Part shown: in pieces, positions 21,878 to 32,404 of the stretch
Position numbering within the stretch: the first letter of the stretch is position 1
Layout of the letters: each line of letters begins with the position of its first letter
DNA from: Brachypterus glaber
Taxonomy: Eukaryota; Arthropoda; Insecta; Coleoptera; Kateretidae
Direction: 5' to 3'
DNA length: 64,000 bases
NCBI GenBank assembly: GCA_958510825.1
Contig: OY294052.1
Location: 3,865,816-3,929,815, forward strand
Notes under the pieces: model-generated
Seen by the model: the letters and a program-made list of their open reading frames with translations, nothing else
Told to the model about the DNA's origin: nothing
Database searches by the model: none
Position numbers and translations under genes: made by a program

Positions 21878-22839
21878 AATATGGACCTGGGGGATATTTT
21901 TTAAAATGGAAAATGTCATTCTCATATTTTTTTATTTTTATTTTTTGAGAAATTTTTTGAAGGTTTAAAATAGGATTTAAAATTTGCATTTTCGTCAAAA
22001 TTTCTTTAAAATTTTTTTTTTTTTGGAAAATGGTTAATTTCATGACGTAAATACGTTAATTATACTTATAAACTAATTTTAAATCATATAATTAAAAAAA
22101 TAAAATAAAAACACATTTTTTACCAAAAAAAAAAAAAAAAATTAAATATATTGTCAAATAGAAAATTTTTGCTATAAAATGATGTATTTCACGACCCCTT
22201 TCCATTAAAAAAAATCGCCCCTATGCCCCCCTGAATTTGAAAAGCTAAAAATATCAAATATACGACAAAAGATAATTTAAGCTGTCTTATTTCTGAGTTA
22301 TAAAATTGAAGTCGATGTCTTAACTTGTTCAAAAGTTAAGAGGGGAACTTTTCGACAGCACTGTATAATTTTCCCTCCTAGCCCATCAAAAATATTTTGT
22401 CCTGACCTGGCAAAACTATCTTTTTTCGTCGCTGCAGAGCATAGATATCAGAGAGGCTTAAAATAGTTATTTATGGTACTAGTGTGTAAAGTAAGATATT
22501 GCCCATGAGAAAATTAACCTGCGAGGCGTCAGCCAAGCAGGTTAATTTTTGAGAGGACAATATCGGTTTACCCATGAGTGCCATACAAGGTTTTATCCAA
22601 TAAATAACTTAGGAATTCATATTTTTATTAAAAATTTTAATGACATTTACAAGAAAATAATTTGACAAGTGACAGTTGAGTGGGTAAAATAAATAATTAT
22701 CCACTCAATAAAGTAAAAGCCACGCGGGGGTTGTTATTGAGTTTATCTATTTAAAATAAAGCTGGTAATTGTCTCATTATCTGTATGTATTGGATAAATA
22801 GGGTTTTCACCTTGTAGGATAAAAACTAAATTGTTATGG
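21878..22839. other. Repeat debris downstream of the FERM gene
   Basis: About 22170-22380 is the right half of an element related to 28692-29366 ('cacgacccctttcc' ... 'agcactgta'). A hairpin at 22491-22570 pairs 'gatattgcccatgag...attaacctgc' with 'gcaggttaat...ttgagaggacaatatc'. About 22607-22806 is a reversed copy of 37690-37915. The FERM 3' UTR presumably begins here, but no clear polyadenylation signal was identified. Confidence 0.5.
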
Positions 22840-23069
22840 TTACAATTTTATTGTATAAACTTTTTTGAATATGCTAAATAATGAACTTTTAAAACTTGTC
22901 AGTAGTTTTCTATCAATAAGGAAACAATCAAATTTTAAAATAACCGCTGCAACTCCAAGTATTAATGTGACTAATAAAATAACTGGACTTCTTATATCAT
23001 CCATTATTCTTCGTAGACATGATAAAATGCTCCTAGCTTTGTTTTTCTCCTCCATTTGTAAATAATTTT
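22840..23069 (-). CDS. FERM-domain gene, exon 4 (last): C-terminal hydrophobic segment
   Basis: The acceptor 'ttattttag' precedes 23069; the first two bases complete the split codon from exon 3 (G+AA, Glu312). The exon encodes residues 313-387 and stops at 22840-22842. A basic region (KARS...CLRR) is followed by about 19 uninterrupted hydrophobic residues (SPVILLVTLILGVAAVILKF region, ~338-356), then a basic tail rich in K, F and S. This looks like one membrane anchor near the C-terminus. Confidence 0.75.
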
Positions 23070-23160
23070 CTAAAATAAAAAGAAATATAAATTACAGTTG
23101 AACTCGGTTATAACGAAGGCGTCGGGGACCTTTAAAAATATTCGTTAAAGGTACTCGTAC

Positions 23161-23713
23161 TCTTCAAGCGTACTAAAATGTTCATATTTTATAACTGAAC
23201 ACACTAGTTAGAAGTGATCTATTTTTTTACAGTAAAAAAAGGGTTTATTGTTGCACGCCGTAAAAAAAAGTTAGTTAGCAAAACCACCACTGGCGGCAGC
23301 ACTCTTTGACTTTGATGACAGCCATACTTCAAACCTGTTTGTTTATTATGTAAACAGGTGGTTGACTCGAGATTCTGTGCAAAAACCTTGTGTGAAATTG
23401 ATTAAAAATGATTGAAGAAGAATATATGGTTTATACACTTATAAATCTCTCCGAAATTGCAAATGCTACGTTAGACAAGTTACCATCGAAATCGCGAAAA
23501 GTGTACGATTTAGCCTACGAAAAAATTTAAAATGAGCTAAGGAAGGTTTAAGTTTATTTCGAAAGGGTTTTATTGGCCTATTTTAATAAAAAAAACATAC
23601 TTTATTACTGAATAAATTAAATTCAAAAATTAATATTTAAAAAAATATATAGGATGCTTGAAGAAAAAATAGTATGTTTCACTCAGAGGAAAATGACTTT
23701 TTTACTCGTCTGT
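23161..23713 (+). mobile_element. Recombinase-like repeat in FERM intron 3
   Basis: About 550 bp, near-identical to 25046-25572. It starts 'tcttcaagcgtactaaaatg'; 'gcttgaaga' at 23656-23664 is the inverted counterpart, and similarity continues to 'actcgtctgtag'. A plus-strand 40-codon frame at 23408-23530 is ended early by a one-base deletion relative to the other copy. Confidence 0.7.
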
Positions 23714-23782
23714 AGTAGTAATTTTAGTAATTTTATCAGTAAAATATTATTTTTATATCCAAATTTGTTTATGAATACTTAC

Positions 23783-24082
23783 CGAAAATATCATTCATTC
23801 CGTTGTTACTTGGTTTAATATTGATAGTTTCGCTGGAAAAAACTTCATCGTCAGCACACCAGTCGATATCATTAACGGAAAAATGGACAAGATGGTCCAT
23901 GGCTTGTTTCCAAATATACACGCACTGCTGTTTTGAAAAACAACCGTAAGCATAAGAAGCGCCATCTTTTAGGACTATGATCAAAACATCGTCGTCAAAA
24001 ACAATCCTGTCAGTGTAGCGCCATTGAAATTGAAGGACTAGAATTTTTTCATCAAATACTGAAATCCCATGACAGTTTACTC
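23783..24082 (-). CDS. FERM-domain gene, exon 3: PH-like F3 lobe
   Basis: The acceptor is 'tattttag' before 24082 and the donor is G|GTAAGTATT after 23783. The exon is 300 nt with phases 1 and 1, encoding residues 213-311. 'VNCHGISVF', 'FQWRYTDRI' and 'VLIIVLKDG' follow the beta-strand order of FERM C-terminal (F3) lobes, and 'CVYIWKQAMDHLVHF' matches the closing helix. After the lobe comes an acidic, low-complexity linker (DWCADDE). Confidence 0.8.
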
Positions 24083-24767
24083 CTAAAATAAATTTATTAT
24101 CTTTATGGTTTCAGGAAGATAATCGAATAAAACAGCAGATGTTATTATGATGGTCTTCTTTTAATGATCGTATAATTGCCACCCACCAGCATGAGTACAC
24201 TGCTCTGATTAATTATACAAATTAAAACTAATTTTATTAAATAGATCACGAGTATTTTTTTACTATTCGTATTTTTTTGCAGTTGAAAGTGACCAACAAT
24301 CCGTACCAATGGATATTTTTGTTTTAATGGGGAATAATTTAACATTTTCTTATGAATTTACTAAAAATTATTTATCTACCGTTGTTAAGTAAAGGCGATA
24401 AGGTAGTTTTTTTGTGGAAATATTAAAAAAAATATATTCAAAATATTTAAACAACTGAAAAACACCCGTAGCTCACCCAAGCCGGTCCAAATAATCACCG
24501 AGAAGTTAACAAATAGACCTGAACGAGGCCTAAGGGTGATGTTAAAACCCCTGTATTATTTATAGACAACCAGGTCAGAACCTAAAGCACACCTGTACAC
24601 CTAAATATCTGTTTAGAAGCCGTGAACATTTTTAAAAGATTTTTAACCCCCTCTTGCTAATTAAGACTTCGTAACATTTTCTCATATATGCCAAAGTTAC
24701 TGCGATGCTGCATAAAGAGTACGGGCCTGCTGCAGTGGCGCTTCAGTTATATAAGCGATTTTCTTAC

Positions 24768-24974
24768 CTATTTTTCTCGGTGCGTGCTTACAGTCCACGA
24801 CATTATGGAGTTCCATTCCATAGCTATGAAGATTACAAATCGTAACAACAAATGTTTCAGTCATATCATAACTGTTTAATCCTTTTAGTTTTGATTTTTG
24901 AAAAGCTTGTGCCTTTTTTAGAATTTCAGGTTCTCTTCGGTTGTAGAACTCATTTGAAATGAATTCGTTGTCAC
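24768..24974 (-). CDS. FERM-domain gene, exon 2: F2 to F3 junction
   Basis: The acceptor 'caaaaaag' precedes 24974 and the donor is G|GTAAGAAAA after 24768. The exon is 207 nt, residues 144-211, phases joining exons 1 and 3 exactly. Helical content (EPEILKKAQAFQKSK) is followed by 'HSYGMELHNV', which corresponds to the 'YGVELH' motif that opens the F3 lobe in FERM proteins. The F2 lobe is shorter than usual. Confidence 0.75.
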
Positions 24975-25045
24975 CTTTTTTGAAAGAAAAAAAAAAGATA
25001 AATTAAAGCAGGTTGCACTTTTTTAACAAGTTAGAAACAGTTTTT

Positions 25046-25572
25046 TCTTCAAGCGTACTAAAATGTTCATATTTTATAACTGAACACACTAGTTAGAAGT
25101 GATCTATTTTTTTTACAGTAAAAAAATGAGTTCATTGTTGTACACCGTAAAAAAAGTCAGTTAGCAAAACCACCACTGGCGGCAGCACTCTTTGACTTTG
25201 ATTACAGCCATACTTCAAACTTGTTTGTTTATTATGTAAACAGGTGGTTGACTCGAGATTCTGTGCAAAAACCTTGTGTGAAATTTATTAAAAATGATTG
25301 AAAAAGAATATATGGTTTATACACCTACAAATCTCTCCGAAATTGCAAATGCTACATTAGACAAGTTACCATCGAAATCGCGAAAAGTGTACGATTTAGC
25401 CTACGAAAAAAATTTAAAACGAGCTAAGGAAGGTTTAAGTTTATTTCGAAAGGGTTTTATTGGCCTATTTTAATAAAAAAACATACTTTATTACTGAATA
25501 AATATATAGGATGCTTGAAGAAAAATAGTAAGTTTCACTCAGATGAAAAGTGTTTTTTTTACTCGTCTGTAG
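25046..25572 (+). mobile_element. Recombinase-like repeat in FERM intron 1
   Basis: Second copy of the element at 23161-23713, in the same orientation and opposite to the host gene. Both lie wholly within introns. High identity implies recent insertion or gene conversion between the two introns. Confidence 0.7.
25294..25473 (+). pseudogene. 59-codon frame resembling the N-terminus of a tyrosine-recombinase-like transposon protein
   Basis: Encodes 'LDKLPSKSRKVYDLAYEK' and continues to a stop at 25471. The pattern LPxKSRxxYxxAYxxF is, to my memory, that of SAM-like N-terminal domains in tyrosine-recombinase (Crypton-like) proteins of arthropod genomes. The catalytic region is absent, so this is a fragment carried by a non-autonomous element. 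The sister copy at 23408-23530 shares the first ~39 residues and then frameshifts. Confidence 0.4.
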
Positions 25573-25713
25573 TTTCCGGACTCCGTTTCGCGTCGTCCTT
25601 AAATTCTACAGACTAGTAACTAGTAAAAAGCTTCACTTTTCCTCTTAGTAAAATAATATACAATTAATTATATTTTTGTTTAAAACTGGATATTTTGCTA
25701 CGAATAATCTTAC

Positions 25714-26140
25714 CAAATTCTAGTTGTAGCAATACTGCTAATAAAAAGATTTCCATAGCTTCATTAATGTTTAACTTGTCGTTATCAAAATCTTTTTTCA
25801 ATTGGAGATAAACGTATTGTCTTGAATATAAATCCACAATTTCGTTGGGAAATTCAGGATAAAAATGGACTTCCAAGTAAAATTTTACCTTGGGTACAAA
25901 GTTAACTTGTGGAGGAATTAATGTGTCCAAATCTAACCATCGCATCTTAGAGTCGATATCCAAATATCTTAGCCCAAAATGAGACATTTCTGAGATATTC
26001 AGGTGACTACATACTTTTTCTAAAATTTTTTGACCTTTATCGTGCGATACATATTCGCATGAAAAAATTCCTTTTAACAATATTATGTCACAATAATAAT
26101 TCGAAAAACTGTTATTTGGTTCTGATGGAATATATTCCAT
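25714..26140 (-). CDS. FERM-domain protein with C-terminal membrane anchor; exon 1 and whole-gene annotation (26140-22840)
   Basis: First coding exon, residues 1-142 plus one base. The donor is G|GTAAGATTA. ATG at 26140 was chosen: the frame extends two codons further only through TTG, and GAAAATGG is a good start context. The exon carries the F1 lobe: FGLRYLDID (55-63), RWLDLD (67-72), VHFYPEFP (91-98) and the F2 opening YVYLQLKKD (109-117). With exons 24974-24768, 24082-23783 and 23069-22840 it gives a 387-residue protein, with all three junctions in phase and no internal stop. FERM domains bind phosphoinositides and membrane-protein tails and link membrane to actin. A FERM head with a C-terminal anchor resembles FRMD3/FRMD5, but the sequence is divergent and orthology is not established. 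Same strand as sens, about 6.6 kb downstream. Introns 1 and 3 hold copies of one transposon. Confidence 0.8.
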
Positions 26141-26385
26141 TTTCAACAAAAATTTTAAATGTTTTTAAAATGATTTTTCTTTGACATTGACACATTAAGA
26201 GATAAAATTGACGTTTGTAAAGTACTACAAGGACCATATGAGGAGCTTGTCACTTAGTAAACAATACAATTTGATTGTCAAGTAATTGACAAGCTGATAT
26301 GTCACAAAATCAAAAACTGCGTTTTGAAATTCACCTCCACATATATGGTATGGTATGCATACCTTTCCGTGGCAGTACTTTAATG
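26141..26385. promoter_or_regulatory. Presumed 5' flank of the FERM gene
   Basis: Only about 245 bp separate the FERM start codon from the R1 repeat at 26386, so any unique proximal promoter and 5' UTR must lie here, or the repeat is transcribed. No TATA box or other clear element could be fixed. Confidence 0.3.
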
Positions 26386-26882
26386 TATACTCCGTCCAGT
26401 TATGCAAGATAGTAAGGGACGCGGCCCGTTTTACACCACAGAGCGCATAAAAAGCATAATTATGCAGAAATCGTAGTGTATCAAAAATTTAACAGATGTC
26501 GGTACTGTTTTCCTGGAAAGGGCCTATCCAAAGACTCGCATAACAAGCATAGTACATAAGAATGCGATGCCAGGATTGGCTTGATGTGTCGTCATGTATC
26601 TTGTAATGGTTGTTATGCGAGCCTCTGGATAGGCCTGAAGTTGTAATTGTAACCTAAAAATTTGACGTTTTTCTTGTGTTCAATATAATTTACGTTTGTA
26701 TAATATGTAGAATATGCTAATTTATGTGAGTGTATGAAGAATAAACCAAAAAAGTACCTTTTTCAATACCATACAAAATAACATTAAGTATAAGCATTTT
26801 TGTATGTAACTTTCTCTTCTTTTATTAGCTTTAACGACTGTCAATCATTGTCATAGACAAAAAATGTCACAATATTTTATAT
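26386..26882 (-). repeat. Interspersed repeat R1, copy b
   Basis: Reverse-complement counterpart of 1-484. It begins 'tatactccgtccagttatgc', contains the same hairpin (about 26521-26635), and continues to 'caatattttata'. It lies immediately upstream of the FERM gene. Confidence 0.75.
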
Positions 26883-26938
26883 GTTTAAAGGTGCGAGTTT
26901 TTAACCAATGATGTAGCTTAAAAATCGCGGGAATGGCG

Positions 26939-27343
26939 ATTTCTCCCGTTAGATTAGACAGGGACAAAAGTTCTACCCAAAAAGGATAGAAGACATACAT
27001 ACACTCCCACTTCCTACCCAACCAAACAAATTCTGTATTTTTTCTTTGTTGAACAAATACAATATTTACTTGGCCGGGCGAAAAGTGTAACTATATTATT
27101 TTTATTAAAGAAATTACTGGCGCCATCTAAATTTTAGTAGAATTATCTTATTCTACAGATTCACATTAGGTATGTTCGTTCGTGCCGGTCAGTGCTACAC
27201 TTTCCGGCCAACCAAATAAATACTGTATTTGTTGTATGAAAAACAAATACAGTATTTATTTGGTTGGCTGGAAATTGTAGCACAAATGAGATAGAGATAG
27301 GGTAGACTTCTTTTGTTTCATAATTCTAGTAGAGAGCTCCATT
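26939..27343 (+). mobile_element. Interspersed element R5, copy 1
   Basis: About 400 bp, matched at 45352-45743. At 27192-27282 it contains a strong hairpin ('aaccaaataaatactgtatt' facing 'aatacagtatttatttggtt', ~38-bp arms, short loop). A second copy of the stem words is nearby ('aaccaaacaaattctgtat'). Non-coding. Confidence 0.7.
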
Positions 27344-27371
27344 TTAAACTACTATCTTACATAATTGGACG

Positions 27372-27515
27372 AACTATACTGCCCTACTACGCTAGAAAGC
27401 AGTAACTCCATTTGTCGCCTAGCCACGTTTTGACGTCAACTCTGATGTAATATTTCGAAAACGCTGCTATGCGACAAATGGAGTTACTGCTTTCTAGCGT
27501 AGAGGGCAGTATAGT
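27372..27515. mobile_element. 144-bp foldback element
   Basis: Arms of about 45 bp are nearly perfect mirrors: 'actatactgccct' ... 'ccatttgtcgc' against 'gcgacaaatgg' ... 'agggcagtatagt', around a ~55-bp loop. No coding capacity. It lies close to the R5 copy. Confidence 0.75.
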
Positions 27516-28691
27516 CCATCATTTAACTATTATTAAAGAGAACTGGGTAAAAGAAAATCTGTTTTAGGATCACATAATTTATTTGGTAGTGTGGTAAGAA
27601 TAAAGTTTGTGTTAACATTCACAAAGCTTAGGTACAATCTGATACTGGGTTTTAATAATTTATTTAGTTTACAAAGTGCCCTAAAATTTAATACCTTCGA
27701 TATCTTTTAAATTATTTTACATTAGGTTCAATATACATTTAACATTCACTATTACTATACACAAGATTGAAAAAGAATAACAGATATAAAATATGTACAT
27801 GATTTGTTTTTGCTTTAGCAATAATATCAAAAATAAATTAAATAATAATAAAAATATATAATTTAGTGATAATTTCAGAATGGGTTCTATTTAAGCATCA
27901 CATTCTAAAAATCTTTATACCATTTTCGATTTTATAGTTTATACAACTATGGTTTGTTTCATCAAGCAACATGGTAAATTAAAAATCGCACAGTGAATTT
28001 TGCAGTAAACCAAGTCTTTGTTTTAAAATGTCTCCTATCGTGTCAGATTCTATATATCTGATTACCATAATTTTGTCTTCCTAGAAATCTAACCTTTCGT
28101 GTTCCCGCAGGAGAAAATTAAATTAGTCGCCGTGAATATTCAAAAACATAAGGCATAGATATTTAGAAATGAGACATTAAGATTAACAACGCTTTATTAA
28201 ATTATGTAGACTCCGGCACGTCGGCACGTCGCGTAACTTCATACTCCCAATGCGGAAACCGGGATGCTGGAAAGCTCCATCTCCGGTTTCGCAACTTTGT
28301 CAGCACGGCCGGAGGCGAGGGCCGGCCCCCAAAGGAAACACACGACTGTCAACTTGTATTCGTGTGATTTCCAACGTTTTTTATTACGGATTTGTTACAC
28401 TTTCAAGCACTGCACAACAATGCGACAACAAACGTATTTTAGATAAGGAAAATTTAATGTTTACTTTAGGAAAATAAAGCAGGTTTTAGGGTATTAGGGT
28501 CATTATCGAATATGGTTAAACAAAAATGAAAAATATAAAGGTAGTTTTTTGGAATTTTATTGCTTTTATGAAAGAGTATAGTACATTCATATTAAGCTAT
28601 TTTCAAATTTCCGAATTCGGTTCCTTTGGGTGCTAGAAGCTTCAAAAGCTATGAAAATGAGCTATCAAAAAATTTTTAACTTGCCGAGTAA
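27516..28691. other. Intergenic DNA with a GC-rich patch
   Basis: No gene. About 28205-28345 is GC-rich ('ggcacgtcggcacgtcgcg', 'cggccggaggcgagggccgg'), unlike its surroundings, and gives overlapping open frames in two phases, which is a base-composition effect. It could be regulatory or a foreign repeat end. Confidence 0.4.
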
Positions 28692-29366
28692 TACAGAGCG
28701 GTCCAAAAGTTACCCCTCCCCCCTCTTAACATTTGAACCAGTTGAGATATCGACTTCAAATTTGGAACTTTTAAATAACACAACTTAAACTATCTTTTAG
28801 CATATATTTAATACTTTCAGCTCTTAAAATGCGGACAGGGGGGTATGGGGGCACATTTTTTTAATGGAAAGGGGGGTCGTGTAATACATCATTTTAAAGC
28901 TTATAAAATTTTCCATTTAACTCCATATTTTTAAATAAAAAAAATGGGTTTAAAATGGGGTTGAAAATGGGTATTAATGTGAAAATTCCTCTAAAAAAAA
29001 AACAAATAATTTTATAAAAATGCCTAATTTCATCATAAAAAAATGTTAATTATACTTTTAAACTAATTTTAGTTGACATAAATAAAAATTTATAAAAAAA
29101 AGTTAAAAAATCGAATGTTTTAGCACAAAAAATTGAAATAACAAAACCTTAAAAAACATTTTAAAATTATGTATCACACGACCCCCCTTTCCATTTAAAA
29201 AAATGTCCTTCCATGTCCCCCTGCCCACATTTTAAGAGCTGAAAATATCAAATATATGCTAAAAGATAGTTTAAGTTGTCTTATTTAAGAGTTCTAAATT
29301 TGAAGTCGATATAACAACTTGTTCAACAGTTAAAAGGGGGGGGGGTGACTTTTGGACCGCACTGTA
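28692..29366. mobile_element. 675-bp element with very long terminal inverted repeats
   Basis: Starts 'TACAGAGCGGTCC' and ends 'GGACCGCACTGTA'. The arms stay complementary for about 200 bp or more each (for example 'cagctcttaaaatgcgga' against the mirrored 'acattttaagagctg'), around an AT-rich centre. TA ends fit a mariner-type foldback. Relatives: right half at 22170-22380 and a left tip at about 49754. Confidence 0.7.
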
Positions 29367-30485
29367 TAAATTTCAGTGTATTTACACAAAGAAATGTAAA
29401 TTAATATTAAAACTGTTTGGGCACAGGCTATTTATTTATTTAAGGGTATCTACTACCAAGGGAAAAAGCTACCAAATATTCAACAACTGTGATATATATC
29501 TTCTCTCTTTAGGGTAAAAAAATAATCACCTAACAGTATAAATCTCGCGTTAACTTTTCCACAGAAATATATTTTTCTTCGCTAAATTGTAGCCCTAGGT
29601 AAAGTAGGAAGATACTAAATCGGAAGAATATTAGGGTGGTACTATTATTTTTTTTATTTCAGTTCTGATGTAACTAACTTATTTTTTTCTGTTGGTAAAA
29701 TTTTTATTAAAATTTTTTTTTGTTTTTTTGTAAAATTTTGTTTTTAAATATATTTTTTTTTTGGATAAATTTTTTAGAAAAAAAAATTAAAAAACCAATT
29801 AAGTACAATTTAAACTTTTTGATTTAAGCTCTCAAAACCTCCTTTAGTTATATTATCCATTTACTATCCCTGCCTATATTCATATAAACAAGCTCTGGTT
29901 TAAATTAAATCCCTTTAGTTCAAAAGTTATCGTGTCTGCAGACAGACAGACGGACAGACAGAAATACCGACAGACCGAGAGACTTTTTTTTGACAGTTCT
30001 CCTCGAACTATAAGAAATAAGACTACTGAAGAACTTTTTTTAATTTTGGGTGGATCACATGTGCACAATTCTTTAAAAGAAAAAGTAAAAAAATTAAATA
30101 TAATGGCCACACCAATGCTCACATAGTCCATATCTTTATTTAGAACCTCGCGAACAGTTCCAGAATACCAAGCAGCCTCCCTTGATTGAGCAACTTGATT
30201 TTTAACCGGCGTTTCGCCTTCTAGATTGAAATCGTAGTTTGGAGTCGAGGAAAATGCGAGATTTAGCTGGCGGCAATCGGAAAATATATATTTTCCAGAT
30301 ACCGAAAGAAACTTTTCTTTTTATTTACGTATTTTCTCATGAATTATTTATATCAGTTTATTAGAGCTGATTTTACTGAAGTCTTTTAGTGCATTAAAAG
30401 ACTTCAGTAAAATTCATTAATAATAAAGATTTATTTCTAGATTGTTAGAAATTAAACCTAGTTCTGCGGCAAAACAATTCTATTT
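29367..30485. other. AT-rich DNA with a reversed CTGTC repeat
   Basis: No gene. About 29930-29990 holds 'gacagacagacggacagac', the reverse of the GTCTGTCC head at 10020 and 33056, preceded by related sequence from about 29600. A small hairpin lies around 30370-30415 ('tgaagtcttttagtgcatt'). Confidence 0.5.
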
Positions 30486-31025
30486 TCAATCTAAAGATAT
30501 CGTATTGGGCGCAAAAAAATAACGCAAACAAAAATAGCGCGAGCGAAAATAGCGCCAACAAAAATAGCGCGAGCAAAAATAGCGCAAATAAAAAATCGCG
30601 AGCGAAAATAGCGCAAATAAAAAGCGCCAACAAAATAGCGCAAACAAAAAATAGCGCAACCAAAAAATAGCGCTAACAAAAAATAGCGCAAACAAAAATA
30701 GCGCGAAGAAAAAACAGCAAAAACTGACTGGTGAAAGTCTAAATCGGGAAAATGGGGAAAATATTAAATATCTTTTGAGTGCAATCTAGAAAAGTGCAAA
30801 TCAAAAGTAGTGCAAAAAATGCATTGGTTGAGGTTTCAGGTTATAATGTATAGTTGGTTTTAGTTTAATCGTTAATAAATGCGCGATTTATTTCATGCGC
30901 GATTTATTTCATTCGCGATATTTTATGCGCGACGTTTCACTTGCGATTTTGTATAGCGCCGTTTTTGTAGTTCGCTAAAAAAGTCTCTTTTTGATTGCTC
31001 TGTTTTTGCGCTATTTTATTCTGAT
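30486..31025. repeat. Foldback array of AAAATAGCGC words
   Basis: At 30508-30712 about fifteen imperfect ~13-bp units of 'aaaatagcgc(gagc/caac)a' follow each other. After ~150 bp of ordinary DNA the complementary words appear from about 30880 ('gcgcgatttatttcat', 'tatagcgccg', 'gcgctatttta'). All three reverse frames are open across the array, an artefact of the low-complexity repeat. The architecture matches 11935-12210. Confidence 0.7.
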
Positions 31026-31377
31026 TTCTGTAAATTTTTAAAAATCTGATTTATATTCAGGATTACAAAATTTATTCTGTACTTAATATTAAAAGAATTT
31101 TAAAACCGCTTGGTTTACAAACTCTGGATATTTATTCCATTCTTTTTCTTAGAACAGGATTTTCACATAAATAATTTTATTCATTTAAACTTACTTGTGT
31201 TTGGTATTCTAACAGATTTTTAGAATGTTATGGAATATAAAATACGGTAAAAATATAAAATATGGACAAGTATTATAAATAATATTATGAAAATTGCACA
31301 TTGGTAATAAAAAATTATAAAAATTGCTTTAAAAAATTGCACATGTAATAATAATTTGACTAAAAAGTAACACTTAG

Positions 31378-31452
31378 TACAATTGATATGGTAACGTCGT
31401 ACAAGGGCAGAGCACCTCAGGGTTCTGTCTTGGGACCCATAAATAATTAACA
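31378..31452 (+). pseudogene. LINE reverse-transcriptase relic
   Basis: A short plus-strand frame reads 'YKGRAPQGSVLGPI' and then stops. PQGSVLGP is the conserved motif B region of non-LTR reverse transcriptases. Nothing recognisable remains on either side, so it is a small dead fragment. Confidence 0.5.
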
Positions 31453-31570
31453 CCTACTTAATAACGCCATATTTAATATGACGTCTTTAAATCACAGATC
31501 AAAAAAACTCTTATTCAATTATCAAAACACGTCAATAACTCACAAGCCATCCAACAATTGCACAAAACAA

Positions 31571-31925
31571 TACAGGGTAATTCATTAGCCTCTTTACAAA
31601 CTATCAGTGAAAATTAGATATAATTTCACGAAAAAAATTTATATAAAAGTAGATCCTATCTTTCTTTGTTCAGAAGTTATAGCGCTTTTAAAACTTTTAA
31701 GTAAAAAAAATAGTAGCATAGTAGCAAAATGATTTAGCAAAACAAAATTTAGTAACTACCATTTTAAATAATCACCTGTCAAAATAGTTTATTTATTTCA
31801 ATGGTCAGCGCTACATTTAGATTAGATAAAGAGAGAAGTTCTACAGAGGAAGACAAAAATATAATTATTATAATGTTTTAAAATTATCCATATTTTAGGT
31901 AAAAATAACATTTTAAATTACTTTA
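31571..31925 (+). mobile_element. Interspersed element R6, uninterrupted copy
   Basis: Starts 'tacagggtaattcattagcc'. The same sequence is found at 47484-48490 but split there by an R2 element, so this copy shows the state before that insertion. Both copies include 'ggtcagcgctacatttag'. Non-coding. Confidence 0.65.
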
Positions 31926-31953
31926 TTATACCATGAATCTATTTTCTAATCAC

Positions 31954-32028
31954 CGTACAGAGTGATATTGGTAGACTGACAGTTTCGGGCTGCTGGCTCT
32001 CTTCAGTACCAAGAGTTAACTCTGCACG
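31954..32028 (-). ncRNA. Hammerhead ribozyme, weakened stem II
   Basis: Keeps distal stem I CGTGCAGAG/CTCTGTACG, TTGGTA/TACCAA, CTGAAGA, GAAAC and GTC. Stem II is GAGC...GCCC instead of GGGC...GCCC, with one mismatch, so activity may be reduced. Confidence 0.65.
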
Positions 32029-32331
32029 CTGATTAAAAAAACGTTTGGACTTTATTCGCAAAAGGAATATAGTCATTAGATTGATGTAGACTTGTGCGCC
32101 ATCTATTGCTAGATGTAGACGACTACTCATACCTCTCCTAGTCTGGAGACTTTGAATGGTAGCAAGTTGGAGAATGGTAGCAAGTCTCCAACTTTATAGC
32201 ATTCAAAGTCTCCAGACTAGGAGAGGTACGAATAGTTGTCTACATCTAGCAAAAGATGGCGCACAAGTCTACATCAATCTAATGACTATATTCCTTTTGC
32301 GAATAAAGTCTAAAAAGGTTTTCTTAATCAG

Positions 32332-32404
32332 CGTGCAGAGTTGACTCTTGGTACTGAAGAGGGCCAGCAGCCCGAAACTGCCAATATCAATATCACTCTG
32401 TACG
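32332..32404 (+). pseudogene. Hammerhead ribozyme remnant without cleavage site
   Basis: Plus-oriented copy with CGTGCAGAG, TTGGTACTGAAGA, GGGC/GCCC and GAAAC intact. The segment that should read loop III, GTC, TACCAA is rearranged to 'tgccaatatcaatatcac', removing the cleavage triplet. Expected to be inactive. Confidence 0.7.

Noticed and set aside
28250..28477. Two overlapping plus-strand frames
   Set aside because: Same argument: local GC-rich patch, no recognisable protein.
30445..30695. Hydrophobic 'ALFLLALF' protein on the minus strand
   Set aside because: All three reverse frames are open because the sequence is a degenerate 13-bp repeat without stops; no start context or splice sites.
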